DNA of 8,341 bases from positions 3,632 through 11,972 of the forward strand of contig PKXT01000095.1 of NCBI GenBank assembly GCA_003133505.1. The letters run 5' to 3'. This document shows positions 1 through 6,746 of the stretch, in pieces. Made by a program: the position numbers and the translations under genes. The DNA comes from Acidobacteriota bacterium. Lineage in GTDB: Bacteria; Acidobacteriota; Terriglobia; Acidiferrales; UBA7541. The first letter of the stretch is position 1, and every line of letters starts with the position of its first letter. The notes under the pieces were generated by a model. That model had not been told where the DNA came from. It did not search any database and worked only from the letters and a program-made list of their open reading frames with translations.

Positions 1-142
1 TCATGTGCGGAGTCGCACAGTTTGGCGCTCCTTGGCCGCCCCGTCCATGCGCTTCGGTAGAAACGGAAATTCCCGTGCAAATAATTCCCAGCGCACTGAA
101 CAACAGCGCCCCTCGAATCCACTTCGATTTCTTGACGTGCAT
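1..142 (-). CDS. Secreted protein of unknown function, 5' partial
   Basis: The minus strand reads open from an ATG at 142-140 to the window edge, giving 47 residues; the rest of the gene lies outside the window. The N-terminus is a clear Sec signal peptide: basic residues (HVKKSKWIR, 2-10), then a hydrophobic stretch (about 11-28), then a possible signal peptidase I site after TEA (29-31). The cysteine at 22 does not sit in a proper lipobox, so this is probably not a lipoprotein. A strong Shine-Dalgarno sequence about 6-7 nt upstream fixes the start. The visible mature part is only about 16 residues, Gly-rich with one Cys, too little to name a family. The gene is divergent from the secreted protein gene at 367. 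Confidence 0.72.
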   Translation of the reverse strand, partial: MHVKKSKWIRGALLFSALGIICTGISVSTEAHGRGGQGAPNCATPHM

Positions 143-146
143 TTGG

Positions 147-155
147 TCTCCTCCC
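147..155 (-). promoter_or_regulatory. Shine-Dalgarno sequence of the left-edge gene
   Basis: On the minus strand GGGAGGAGA precedes the ATG at 142-140 with about 6-7 nt spacing. It is a near-perfect anti-16S match and decides the start of the partial gene. Confidence 0.7.
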
Positions 156-157
156 GC

Positions 158-204
158 CCGCGCTCTGGGTGGCGCCTGGCGTGTACCTAACTCACCCAGC
201 GCGG
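158..204 (-). promoter_or_regulatory. Long hairpin in the leader of the left-edge gene
   Basis: Positions 158-163 and 166-171 pair with 199-204 and 193-198, giving a 12-bp GC-rich stem with a 2-nt bulge (164-165) and a 21-nt loop. On the minus strand it ends only a few bases before the Shine-Dalgarno sequence at 147-155. In the mRNA it would be a stable 5' leader structure next to the ribosome-binding site. There is no T-tract after it, so it is not an obvious terminator. A regulatory role is inference. Confidence 0.45.
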
Positions 205-296
205 AGCCTATCAAATGCAGCCCTGCTTCACAACATTATTTTCTTAAGGCACGGGGCAATGCACAACCGTGCGGGGGCGCAGACCGCCGTCGGCTC

Positions 297-325
297 TTGC
301 CAAAACCTTCCTTCGGTATTATAGT
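297..325 (+). promoter_or_regulatory. Sigma-70 promoter of the secreted protein gene at 367
   Basis: TTGCCA (297-302, 5 of 6 to the -35 consensus) and TATAGT (320-325, 5 of 6 to the -10 consensus) are separated by exactly 17 bp. Transcription would start near 332, leaving a leader of about 35 nt that contains the ribosome-binding site at 353-359. Confidence 0.6.
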
Positions 326-366
326 CCGCCTGCATTTCGATTCCTGGTCACAAAGGAGAGGCCAAA

Positions 367-894
367 ATGCGCAGACTATTGTTCGTTTCATATTCACTGC
401 TGGTGTGCGGGGCCGTCGCGATCGCCCAAGCGAAGCCCGATGCCATGGCTCAGGCCAAACCCGTAGTGACGGCCCGGCACAAACTTGAATCAAAGTGGCA
501 CTGCCTGAAACCATCGGAGCAGCACCAGCTAGACGCTGGCGACGTTCCAGGTCACAGCTATGGAATCGCCCAAGGCACCTGCGACGCGACTTCCAGCGCC
601 ACTGGCCTCGCGGAAAAAACAGGCCAGTTTACGGAATCCGAGGAGACGTGGACAGCCTCCATGAAAACACGTGGCGACTTCATCACGACGCTTGATAATG
701 GAGATAAGATTCACTACACGTATCAAATTTCGCGCCAATCAGACCCGGCGAAACTCGTGTCCAACAAATGGAGGATTGTGAGTGGCACAGGAACGCACAA
801 GCACATCATGGGTTCGGGAGCCTGCTCCGGCAAATCCAACGCGGACGATTCCATTGACTGGACATGCACCGGCGCGTATTCGATGGGCAGGTAA
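367..894 (+). CDS. Small secreted protein of unknown function, four cysteines
   Basis: This 175-residue protein starts at an ATG preceded by AAAGGAGAGG at about 6 nt spacing. It has a typical Sec signal peptide: RR at 2-3, a hydrophobic core at about 4-20, and likely cleavage after AQA (20-22). The mature part has four Cys (46, 72, 153, 167), enough for two disulfides in the periplasm. The C-terminal half reads like alternating beta strands and has glycine/cysteine-spaced motifs: SGTGTHKHIMGSGACSGK (139-156) and WTCTGAYS (165-172). This style occurs in small secreted beta-barrel proteins of Acidobacteriota and rhizobia, but I cannot assign a named family. It appears monocistronic, with its own promoter and a hairpin after the stop. 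Function is unknown. Confidence 0.8.
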   Translation: MRRLLFVSYSLLVCGAVAIAQAKPDAMAQAKPVVTARHKLESKWHCLKPSEQHQLDAGDVPGHSYGIAQGTCDATSSATGLAEKTGQFTESEETWTASMKTRGDFITTLDNGDKIHYTYQISRQSDPAKLVSNKWRIVSGTGTHKHIMGSGACSGKSNADDSIDWTCTGAYSMGR

Positions 895-914
895 AGATAG
901 AGTGTGAAATTAAA

Positions 915-946
915 CCGGGGGCTATGGATCCGTCCGAAGCCCCCGG
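915..946. terminator. Terminator hairpin between convergent genes, probably bidirectional
   Basis: A perfect 9-bp stem (CCGGGGGCT at 915-923 with AGCCCCCGG at 938-946) encloses a 14-nt loop, 20 nt after the stop at 894. Read on the minus strand it is followed directly by TTTAATTT, as expected of a factor-independent terminator for the tRNA transcript coming from 1170. Read on the plus strand the following bases (CCGTGTTG) are not T-rich, so termination in that direction would be weaker. Confidence 0.6.
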
Positions 947-1095
947 CCGTGTTGCCCGTAGACCGTGTGCGATCAGGCAAGCTCCATGTCTGCATAGGCG
1001 TGGCTTTTGCAAATGAAGTTCCGCCACGTACGGTTAGATGATTCCTCTCGAAAGGTTCCGATATTATTCGATCATCCTGAATATGGAGAAAGGAG

Positions 1096-1170
1096 TGGTG
1101 AGCCGCCCAGGACTCGAACCTGGAACCCGTTGATTAAGAGTCAACTGCTCTACCATTGAGCTAGCGGCCC
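1096..1170 (-). tRNA. tRNA-Lys (anticodon CTT)
   Basis: A complete cloverleaf is visible on the minus strand. The acceptor stem GGGCCGC pairs with GCGGCTC with one G-U at 2:71. The D arm is GCTC-AATGGTA-GAGC. The anticodon stem GTTGA/TCAAC encloses the loop CTCTTAA, placing CTT at 34-36 (reads AAG, lysine). The variable loop has 5 nt, and the T arm is CCAGG-TTCGAGT-CCTGG. The discriminator is A (1099) and the CCA end is encoded (1098-1096). The body is 72 nt plus CCA. No second tRNA is adjacent. Confidence 0.96.
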
Positions 1171-1181
1171 GCAGTTTTGAA

Positions 1182-1212
1182 ATCATAGCATGGCCCCTCA
1201 AGATTTTTGCAA
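1182..1212 (-). promoter_or_regulatory. Promoter of the tRNA-Lys gene
   Basis: On the minus strand TTGCAA (1212-1207) and TATGAT (1187-1182) are 19 bp apart. The -10 is preceded by TGC, giving an extended -10 (TGnTATGAT) that compensates for the long spacer. The expected start, near 1175, leaves a 5-nt precursor leader before the mature 5' end at 1170. Confidence 0.5.
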
Positions 1213-1336
1213 CCGTACGGCCTCCGCCGCGTCCATCCAAATCACATTCGCGAGCGGCGCACAATGCGCCAGCGAGGAATTGCATCCATCGCACTATTTA
1301 CGCATCCAAGAATCAGTCACACGCGACGTTTACAAA

Positions 1337-1367
1337 GCGGATCAGTCAATTTCCTTCCGCGATCCGC
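1337..1367. repeat. Inverted repeat upstream of msrB
   Basis: GCGGATC (1337-1343) and GATCCGC (1361-1367) form a perfect 7-bp inverted repeat with a 17-nt spacer. It lies about 37 bp before the msrB start in an otherwise featureless spacer (1213-1394). It could be an operator or an mRNA hairpin. There is no T-tract. No convincing sigma-70 promoter was found around it. Confidence 0.3.
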
Positions 1368-1403
1368 AATTCAACGGTCATTTGCACGCCCGCTAAGGAA
1401 CGT

Positions 1404-1802
1404 ATGGACGACAAAGCCAAGCAGTTGAATGAAGATTGGAAACGCAAGCTGACGCCAGAGCAATACGAAGTCACCCGCAAAAAGGGCACCGAGCCGCCTT
1501 TCTCCGGCGACTACGTTGACACCGAAACTCCCGGCACCTACGCGTGCGTTTGCTGCGGCCAGCCGCTATTCAGTTCCGAAGCCAAATTTCATTCCGGCTC
1601 CGGCTGGCCGAGTTTTTGGCAGCCCGCCGCGGAGGATTACATCCGCGTGAATTCCGATAGCAGCCACGGAATGTTGCGCCAGGAAGTGGTTTGCAGCCAA
1701 TGTGACGCTCATCTAGGCCATGTCTTTGACGATGGCCCCAAACCCACCGGCCTCCGTTATTGCATTAATTCCGCCGCGCTGAACCTTAAAGAGAAACCGT
1801 AA
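1404..1802 (+). CDS. msrB: Peptide-methionine (R)-S-oxide reductase
   Basis: The protein reduces the R epimer of methionine sulfoxide in proteins. It has no signal peptide and is probably cytoplasmic. Its 132 residues match a full stand-alone MsrB. Visible motifs are the zinc-binding pairs CVCC (C48, C51) and CSQC (C97, C100), the signature GWPSF (67-71), the HGM and HLGHVFDDGP segments (88-112), and the catalytic cysteine in RYCINSAAL (C120). The position that often carries the resolving cysteine (GCGWPSF in E. coli) is serine here (S66), so the enzyme is probably a one-Cys type reduced by another route. AAGGA at 1395-1399 supports the ATG at 1404. It is flanked by the tRNA and a receptor gene and is likely transcribed alone. 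Confidence 0.96.
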   Translation: MDDKAKQLNEDWKRKLTPEQYEVTRKKGTEPPFSGDYVDTETPGTYACVCCGQPLFSSEAKFHSGSGWPSFWQPAAEDYIRVNSDSSHGMLRQEVVCSQCDAHLGHVFDDGPKPTGLRYCINSAALNLKEKP

Positions 1803-1814
1803 TACCCTTCCTAT

Positions 1815-1843
1815 CCCCGGCCCGCTCGTAGAATCCTCCGGGG
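1815..1843 (+). terminator. Weak terminator-like hairpin after msrB
   Basis: CCCCGG (1815-1820) pairs with CCGGGG (1838-1843) across a 17-nt loop, 12 nt after the msrB stop. A small second stem, GCGA/TCGC (1844-1854), follows, and then a T/C-rich run (TATCTTCTT, 1855-1863). It is plausible as the end of msrB, but the stem is short and the T-tract is offset. Confidence 0.3.
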
Positions 1844-1949
1844 GCGAAATTCGCTATCTTCTTACTAGCTGTGGTAGTAACTTCCACCCTTCGCTACCGT
1901 ACTCGCCGCACGATAAAAGGTGCCCGTTTTTTAATGCTGGGGGGGACGT

Positions 1950-4900
1950 GTGATGAGATCGGCCACGACTTGGCGCGGGTTTGCCGTTTCAACCGTGGCC
2001 CTTTGTTCATTCCTGTGCATCAGCCGCCCTGCCTCGTCGCAGATAACCCAGGGAAATCTTGTGGGCACGGTTTCCGATTCCAGCGGCCAGCGCATCCCTC
2101 GCGCGAAGGTTTCCGCGCAGTCTGCCGCTTCGTCATTGGTGCGCAGCGTTAAGGCCGATTCCGTCGGTGAATTTGTCATGTCCGATCTGGCTCCCGGCCT
2201 TTACACCGTTACTGCGGAAGCAAAGGGATTTTCAAAGGCAACCTCTCAGGTCACTGTCCAGGTGAGCAGCAGCCGTCCTTTGGCCATTACTCTAATCCCC
2301 GGCAGCGTGGAACAAAGCGTAACGGTCCAAGGCCAGCCAGCCTCAATCGCCACCCAGCCCATTGACACCGTGACCAGCGTCGAAAAGGGCATCGTCACCC
2401 AATATGACCTCGCAAATATCCCGTTGGCTTCGCGCAGTTTCGCCAATATCGCCTTTCTTGTTCCCATGACCGAGCCAGTCGAACCGTCCGATCCCACCAA
2501 GGCGCGCACTACCGCCATTTCCTTTGGTGGCAGCTCTGGATTGAACGTGGATCTTTCGGTGGACGGCGGTGACAATAATGACGACTGGATCGGGGGAATC
2601 CTGCAGAGTTATTCTCCCGACTCCATTCAGGAATTCACCGTGCGCACCGCCCAGTTTTCCGCCGACACTTCGCGCACCAACGGTGGCTCCATCATTATCT
2701 CTACTCGTCGCGGCACCGATGACTGGCACGGAGGCGGGGCATTTTACTATCGCGACACTGACCTGAACGCTCGCAATCAGATTGACAACCTCTCGCCAGA
2801 TCCCAAGCAACCCTTCGGCCGGCAAAATTACGTCGCCACGATTGGCGGCCCGATTAAAAAACAAAAACTTTGGCTTTTCTCCTCGTTTGAATATGTGGAT
2901 GAAAACTCCAGCATCGCCTATAGCGCCGACAATGTGTCCCAGTTCCAGGCCCTCTCCCAGCTGGCCGCGATGGGCTTTGTACCAGGCGTAACCAATATCC
3001 TGGTTCCCCCTTTCGCACCAGTTCCGTTCCGCGATTTGCTGTGGACCGGACGTTTGGATTTTGCGCAGTCCCAGCAGTCGCAGTGGTTTTTGCGCAGCGC
3101 GATTGATCGCAACAACACTTCCAACAATCTTGTGCAACAGGGATCTCTTCCCTCCACCGGCGCTTACAACACCACCAACTACTTCAGCGTGCTGCTGAGC
3201 AACAGTCTGGAGTTCAGCCCCTCCATGCTCGGTGTATTTACCTTTCAGGCTAATGGGCTTCACCTGAACCAGATCCCCAATAGCGATCTGGGCTTCGCTT
3301 ATGCGTTCCCTTTCAGCACAACTTCGCTCACCACGTCAGGCTTCGAAACCTTTGGCGACAATCAATTCGTTACACCCATTACCGCTTTTCCAGTGAATCG
3401 CGAGCAGGAAAAATATCAGTTCCGTTATGACTTGACCAAGACTACCGGTCGTCACACTCCAAAGTTCGGCATTAATTTCGTCCATGAACCTGTTTTTAGC
3501 GGCGCTCTGGCCAGCCGCTCGGAATCTCTCTACACTTTTCCGATGGATCCCACGTTTTACCTCGCCAATCCTTCCGCGTTCACCCAAATCAGCGAGTGCG
3601 ATCCATCAAATCCAAATAACGATTGCCCGGCCGGCACCGCGAAGTTTACTCCGGCCTCTAATGGCGCGTTCACACAGGATGTCCAGCGCCTGGGTTTTTA
3701 TGGCCGGGATAGCTGGCGCGTAACACCTTCGCTGACCCTGAATTACGGCTTGCGGTACGACACCACTTTTGGCCTGTTCGATGCTTCCGGACGATCTCAA
3801 GCCGAGAATCCGACATTCCTGACGCTGCAGGCTCTCGATATTCCTCTGGTCACCAGCGCCCCGCACGATTATCGTGGTGCTGTGGCGCCCCGCTTCGGAT
3901 TCGCCTATGCTCCGCACGGATCGTTGAGCACGGTCATTCGCGGTGGAATAGGGATGTACTACAACGATCTTGGGCAAAACGGATGGGCAACTGCTTTCCA
4001 GTCCGTGAATGAGGCTCCCGGAGTATGCGTGAACCCCGGCGATCCCGGTTGTCTGCCCGGGTTCACCAATGGCGGCCAGGGATTCATCGTCGCCCCCGGC
4101 TATAAAACGCCCTATGCGCTCACCGGGAGTCTCGGCATCGAGCATGAATTCAGCCGCGGCTGGCATGTGGACGTTCATTACGAGCACACTACCGGTGTGC
4201 ATGGCTATCGCAGTTATCAATATGCCGCCGGATTTACCCTCTGCTCACCTCTATTTGCTGGCTATACCGGTAACGCCAGCGCTCCCTGCTCCACCAACGC
4301 AGCCGACATGGCTATCCAGCAGGCTAATGTTCCCAACGTCGCGGTGTTTCGGTCCGACAATCGCTCCGACTATAACGGCGTAGCCTTCCTGGTTTCACGT
4401 CGCGCCCGCTGGTACGAATTCACCGCCAGTTACACATTATCCAAAGCCACCACCTGGGGCGCGGTACTGGGTGAATTGTTTGACTATGTAAACCAGGTTA
4501 GCAATCCCCTGAATGCCTTTGGCCCCGGTGACAATGGCCCGTCGGGAGAAGACGTACGCAGTCGTTTTGTTCTCTCCGGCGTCTTTCAGCTTCCTTACAA
4601 GTTCCAGGTCAGTACTCTCACCCAGGCGGAAAGTGCGCGGCCCTTCACTCTGACTACGCCAGCGGATGTCACCGGGGATGGCATCTTCACCGACGATCGC
4701 GCTGTGGTCAATGGAGTCCAGCTTCCACTCGATAATCTGCGGGGCACTCCTTACATCCAGGTGGATATGCGCGTCGCTCGTCCCACGCAGATCAGTGAAC
4801 GCTGGAACATTATGCCCTTCATCGAGTTTTTTAATCTCTTGAACCGCGCCAATGCCGGCGCAAATTATGTAACCAACATCGAAGCCATATCGCCTTTCGG

Positions 4901-5081
4901 CGTGAATAATGCCGCCAATGCGACCGCGATTTGTACCAGCGCAAATTGCGCCACTTCCACGCCCATCACCAGCTTGAATCAGCTTCGCGTGCCTGCCGGT
5001 ACTCTCGGTGACTTCTTCGGACCTGGAACTACCGTCGGCATTCCTTTCGCCGCTCAACTCGGCGTCCGCGTCTCTTTCTAG
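1950..5081 (+). CDS. TonB-dependent receptor-like outer-membrane protein with carboxypeptidase-regulatory-like domain
   Basis: This 1,043-residue predicted outer-membrane transporter starts with a signal peptide (hydrophobic 11-25, likely cleavage after ASS at 28-30). A carboxypeptidase-regulatory-like beta-sandwich follows (about 33-115; GTVSDSSGQRIPRAKV, then GEFVMSDLAPGLYTVTAEAKGF). The plug spans about 135-257 and ends in GGSIIISTRRGT, followed by HGGGAFYYRDTDLNAR. The rest is a beta barrel ending in the aromatic FAAQLGVRVSF expected for BAM recognition. An acidic loop DVTGDGIFTDDR (906-917) resembles Ca-binding EF-hand-like loops seen in this family. No TonB box was recognised, and no tonB/exbBD or substrate gene is nearby, so the ligand (often oligosaccharides or siderophores in this class) is unknown. 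A GTG (1950) and an ATG (1953) are adjacent. The ATG is better spaced from the G-run at 1939-1945, so the true start may be 1953. Confidence 0.93.
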   Translation: MMRSATTWRGFAVSTVALCSFLCISRPASSQITQGNLVGTVSDSSGQRIPRAKVSAQSAASSLVRSVKADSVGEFVMSDLAPGLYTVTAEAKGFSKATSQVTVQVSSSRPLAITLIPGSVEQSVTVQGQPASIATQPIDTVTSVEKGIVTQYDLANIPLASRSFANIAFLVPMTEPVEPSDPTKARTTAISFGGSSGLNVDLSVDGGDNNDDWIGGILQSYSPDSIQEFTVRTAQFSADTSRTNGGSIIISTRRGTDDWHGGGAFYYRDTDLNARNQIDNLSPDPKQPFGRQNYVATIGGPIKKQKLWLFSSFEYVDENSSIAYSADNVSQFQALSQLAAMGFVPGVTNILVPPFAPVPFRDLLWTGRLDFAQSQQSQWFLRSAIDRNNTSNNLVQQGSLPSTGAYNTTNYFSVLLSNSLEFSPSMLGVFTFQANGLHLNQIPNSDLGFAYAFPFSTTSLTTSGFETFGDNQFVTPITAFPVNREQEKYQFRYDLTKTTGRHTPKFGINFVHEPVFSGALASRSESLYTFPMDPTFYLANPSAFTQISECDPSNPNNDCPAGTAKFTPASNGAFTQDVQRLGFYGRDSWRVTPSLTLNYGLRYDTTFGLFDASGRSQAENPTFLTLQALDIPLVTSAPHDYRGAVAPRFGFAYAPHGSLSTVIRGGIGMYYNDLGQNGWATAFQSVNEAPGVCVNPGDPGCLPGFTNGGQGFIVAPGYKTPYALTGSLGIEHEFSRGWHVDVHYEHTTGVHGYRSYQYAAGFTLCSPLFAGYTGNASAPCSTNAADMAIQQANVPNVAVFRSDNRSDYNGVAFLVSRRARWYEFTASYTLSKATTWGAVLGELFDYVNQVSNPLNAFGPGDNGPSGEDVRSRFVLSGVFQLPYKFQVSTLTQAESARPFTLTTPADVTGDGIFTDDRAVVNGVQLPLDNLRGTPYIQVDMRVARPTQISERWNIMPFIEFFNLLNRANAGANYVTNIEAISPFGVNNAANATAICTSANCATSTPITSLNQLRVPAGTLGDFFGPGTTVGIPFAAQLGVRVSF

Positions 5082-5113
5082 GTTCTGGTTGGCTTACCAT
5101 CGATTTAAGGAAG

Positions 5114-5133
5114 TCCGTGGTGTTCCCCGCGGA
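5114..5133 (+). terminator. Hairpin after the receptor gene
   Basis: TCCGTGG (5114-5120) pairs with CCGCGGA (5127-5133) through 7 bp including one G-T wobble, with a 6-nt loop, 33 nt after the stop at 5081. It lacks a T-tract, so it may be a 3'-end stabiliser or a weak terminator rather than a classical factor-independent one. Confidence 0.25.
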
Positions 5134-5235
5134 ATCTCACCAATTGAAACTTTTCGTACTCCGTGCAATCCTATTTGCAGGCAAGCAACGGGGGAAGTGT
5201 GCGCGGTGGTTGGGCATGGGGATTATTAGACAATT

Positions 5236-5958
5236 ATGGTGGAACCCACTAATAATGAGAAACTTGCGCATCATCTGGCGCGTCGCGATCTGCTAAGACT
5301 CAGCCCGCTGCTTCTCGCTGGCGCGCTGTTTATTCCCAGCGTGCGCTCAAAATTCATTACCGGCGGCTTGGGCGTTGGCGATTGGCTATCAGAAGCAATC
5401 TTTCGCCGTAACCACTTGGCCCCCACATTTTCAACTTCTGAACTGACTCCTTTCGATCAGTTCCCACTGAATACCTATGACGTCAACGATCCCGATGTTG
5501 ATTTCGACGATTGGGCTCTAACCGTATCCGGCGACGTTGCTCGTCCCGGCAAGTATTCTCTCGCCCAAATCAAGGCGCTCCCTTTGCAGCGCCAAAATAC
5601 CAAGCATATTTGCGTGGAAGGTTGGGACGTCGTGGGCCGCTTCGGCGGCGCGCGCGTTTCCGATTTCCTGAATTTAGTGGGAGCCAATACCAGCGCGAAG
5701 TTCCTCTACGTCGAATGTGCCGATGATTATTATGAATCGCTCGATATGCCGTCGGCGCTTCAGCCCCAATCGCTTCTTTGTTATGAGATGTATGATCAGC
5801 CGCTCACTCGCGAACACGGCGCTCCGCTGCGCTTCAGTTTGCCCACCAAACTCGGCTACAAATCCGCCAAGTATCTAACCACGCTTCGCGTTACCGACGT
5901 CATTCCCCAGAAGGGTTATTGGGAAGATCAAGGCTATAGCCAGGACGGCGGAATATGA
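5236..5958 (+). CDS. Tat-exported MsrP/sulfite-oxidase-family molybdopterin oxidoreductase
   Basis: The 240-residue protein carries one Mo-cofactor domain of the sulfite oxidase/MsrP (YedY) fold. The N-terminus has a twin-arginine motif, ARRDLLR (R16, R17), and a hydrophobic stretch (22-34). No clear AxA cleavage site follows, so it could stay membrane-anchored. The Mo-ligating cysteine is predicted at C126 in KHICVEGW, matching RCVEAW of E. coli MsrP. Further family motifs are VSGDVARPGKYSL (97-109), HGAPLRF (194-200) and GYKSAKYL (207-214). MsrP reduces methionine sulfoxide in periplasmic proteins, but the substrate here is not proven, and the protein is shorter than E. coli MsrP (334 residues). 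A TAG at 5227-5229 in this frame limits the start to 5236 or the next GTG; the Shine-Dalgarno sequence is weak. It overlaps the cytochrome gene by 4 nt, suggesting coupled translation and a shared electron-transfer complex. Confidence 0.88.
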   Translation: MVEPTNNEKLAHHLARRDLLRLSPLLLAGALFIPSVRSKFITGGLGVGDWLSEAIFRRNHLAPTFSTSELTPFDQFPLNTYDVNDPDVDFDDWALTVSGDVARPGKYSLAQIKALPLQRQNTKHICVEGWDVVGRFGGARVSDFLNLVGANTSAKFLYVECADDYYESLDMPSALQPQSLLCYEMYDQPLTREHGAPLRFSLPTKLGYKSAKYLTTLRVTDVIPQKGYWEDQGYSQDGGI

Positions 5959-6680
5959 GTTCGACGCCTTCTCTTTGGCGCCGTCCATTTCTTCCCGCCC
6001 GTATCCTTCGCTGGCCCTCGGGGAAGGCAACCCCGGCTTCCGCCGTCTACGAGCACCCTCTAATCGTCCGTTACTGCCATTGGCTGAATACCATCGCCCT
6101 GTTCATTCTGGCTGGCAGCGGCCTGCAAATCTTCATGGCTTTCCCCAGTTTTGGCCCCAAGATCCCCCAACACGACCTGCTGCACGTTCCGCCGAAACTC
6201 GCCTTGGGCGGCTGGCTGGGCGGCGCTTTGCAATGGCATATTACCTTTGCCTGGATTTACATCGCCACTGGCCTTATTTATGTGATCTATCAATTCGCCA
6301 GCGGTAACTATCGCCAGTTTCTTTTTACCTCCTCGGACATCAAGGGTGTATGGCCCATGGCGCGCTTTTATTTTTTTCGTGGCGAGAAACCTCCAGCAGC
6401 GGAAAGCTACAATGCGCTGCAAAAGTTGGCCTACACATTCGTCGTGCTGCTTGGCATCCTTTCCGTTTGGACCGGCCTGGTGCTTTACAAGCCGGTGCAG
6501 TTTTCCGGGCTTGCTTGGCTTCTCGGCGGATTCCATCTCGCGCGCGTCTGGCATTTTGCGGTGTTGTGGCTTTTTGTCCTATTCGTAATCGGGCATTTGA
6601 TAATGGTCATCCTGCATGGGTGGAATAACTTCGTTTCAATGATTACCGGGTGGAAGCGTAATCCGGATTACTTGCCTTAA
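5955..6680 (+). CDS. Cytochrome b561-type membrane subunit (hydrogenase b-type cytochrome family)
   Basis: The 241-residue protein has four clear membrane spans (about 43-63, 93-114, 157-178, 200-222). Histidines are placed as in the di-heme cytochrome b561/Ni-Fe hydrogenase b-subunit family: H42 (RYCHWLN, start of helix 1), H95 (QWHITFAW, helix 2), and H200 and H214 (VWHFAVLW, IGHLIMVILHG, helix 4). Such subunits pass electrons between the quinone pool and a periplasmic enzyme. The ATG lies inside the stop of the molybdopterin gene (ATGA at 5955-5958), so that protein is the obvious partner. It occupies the place taken by the unrelated heme protein MsrQ in E. coli. The first 33 residues are a non-membrane, basic extension. 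The direction of electron flow cannot be read from the sequence. Confidence 0.9.
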   Translation: MSSTPSLWRRPFLPARILRWPSGKATPASAVYEHPLIVRYCHWLNTIALFILAGSGLQIFMAFPSFGPKIPQHDLLHVPPKLALGGWLGGALQWHITFAWIYIATGLIYVIYQFASGNYRQFLFTSSDIKGVWPMARFYFFRGEKPPAAESYNALQKLAYTFVVLLGILSVWTGLVLYKPVQFSGLAWLLGGFHLARVWHFAVLWLFVLFVIGHLIMVILHGWNNFVSMITGWKRNPDYLP

Positions 6681-6746
6681 CATAAGCGCCGCCATTGCAG
6701 GGCGCGGCCGCCACATTCGGCTCAAGGGTGAGTATTCGACAGGGGC

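Noticed and set aside
3..488. 161-codon plus-strand reading frame at the left edge
   Set aside because: It runs antisense through the signal-peptide gene at 1-142, across the promoter at 297-325 and into the secreted protein gene in another frame. It has no ribosome-binding site and no protein-like composition.
1090..1175. tRNA-Lys as an integration (att) site for a mobile element
   Set aside because: No integrase, no repeated copy of the tRNA 3' end and no transposase was seen in the window.
1064..1294. Apparent 76-codon protein over the tRNA-Lys gene
   Set aside because: The stretch containing SSMVEQLTLNQRVPGSSPG is simply the translated tRNA sequence, a common false gene call.
1190..1396. 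Short plus-strand frames between the tRNA and msrB
   Set aside because: They have no ribosome-binding site or protein-like pattern, and the first begins inside the tRNA promoter region.
2343..3263. 306-codon minus-strand reading frame inside the receptor gene
   Set aside because: It is antisense to a well-supported receptor gene, has no recognisable domain or ribosome-binding site, and arises from the codon bias of the opposite strand.
3606..4220. Minus-strand reading frames at 3606-4220 and 4437-5057
   Set aside because: Both are antisense shadows of the receptor barrel with no domain evidence.
6686..6705. Hairpin GCGCC/GGCGC after the cytochrome gene as a terminator
   Set aside because: The stem is only 5 bp with an imperfect extension in GC-rich sequence, and no T-tract follows. 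The sigma gene may be co-transcribed with the upstream pair.
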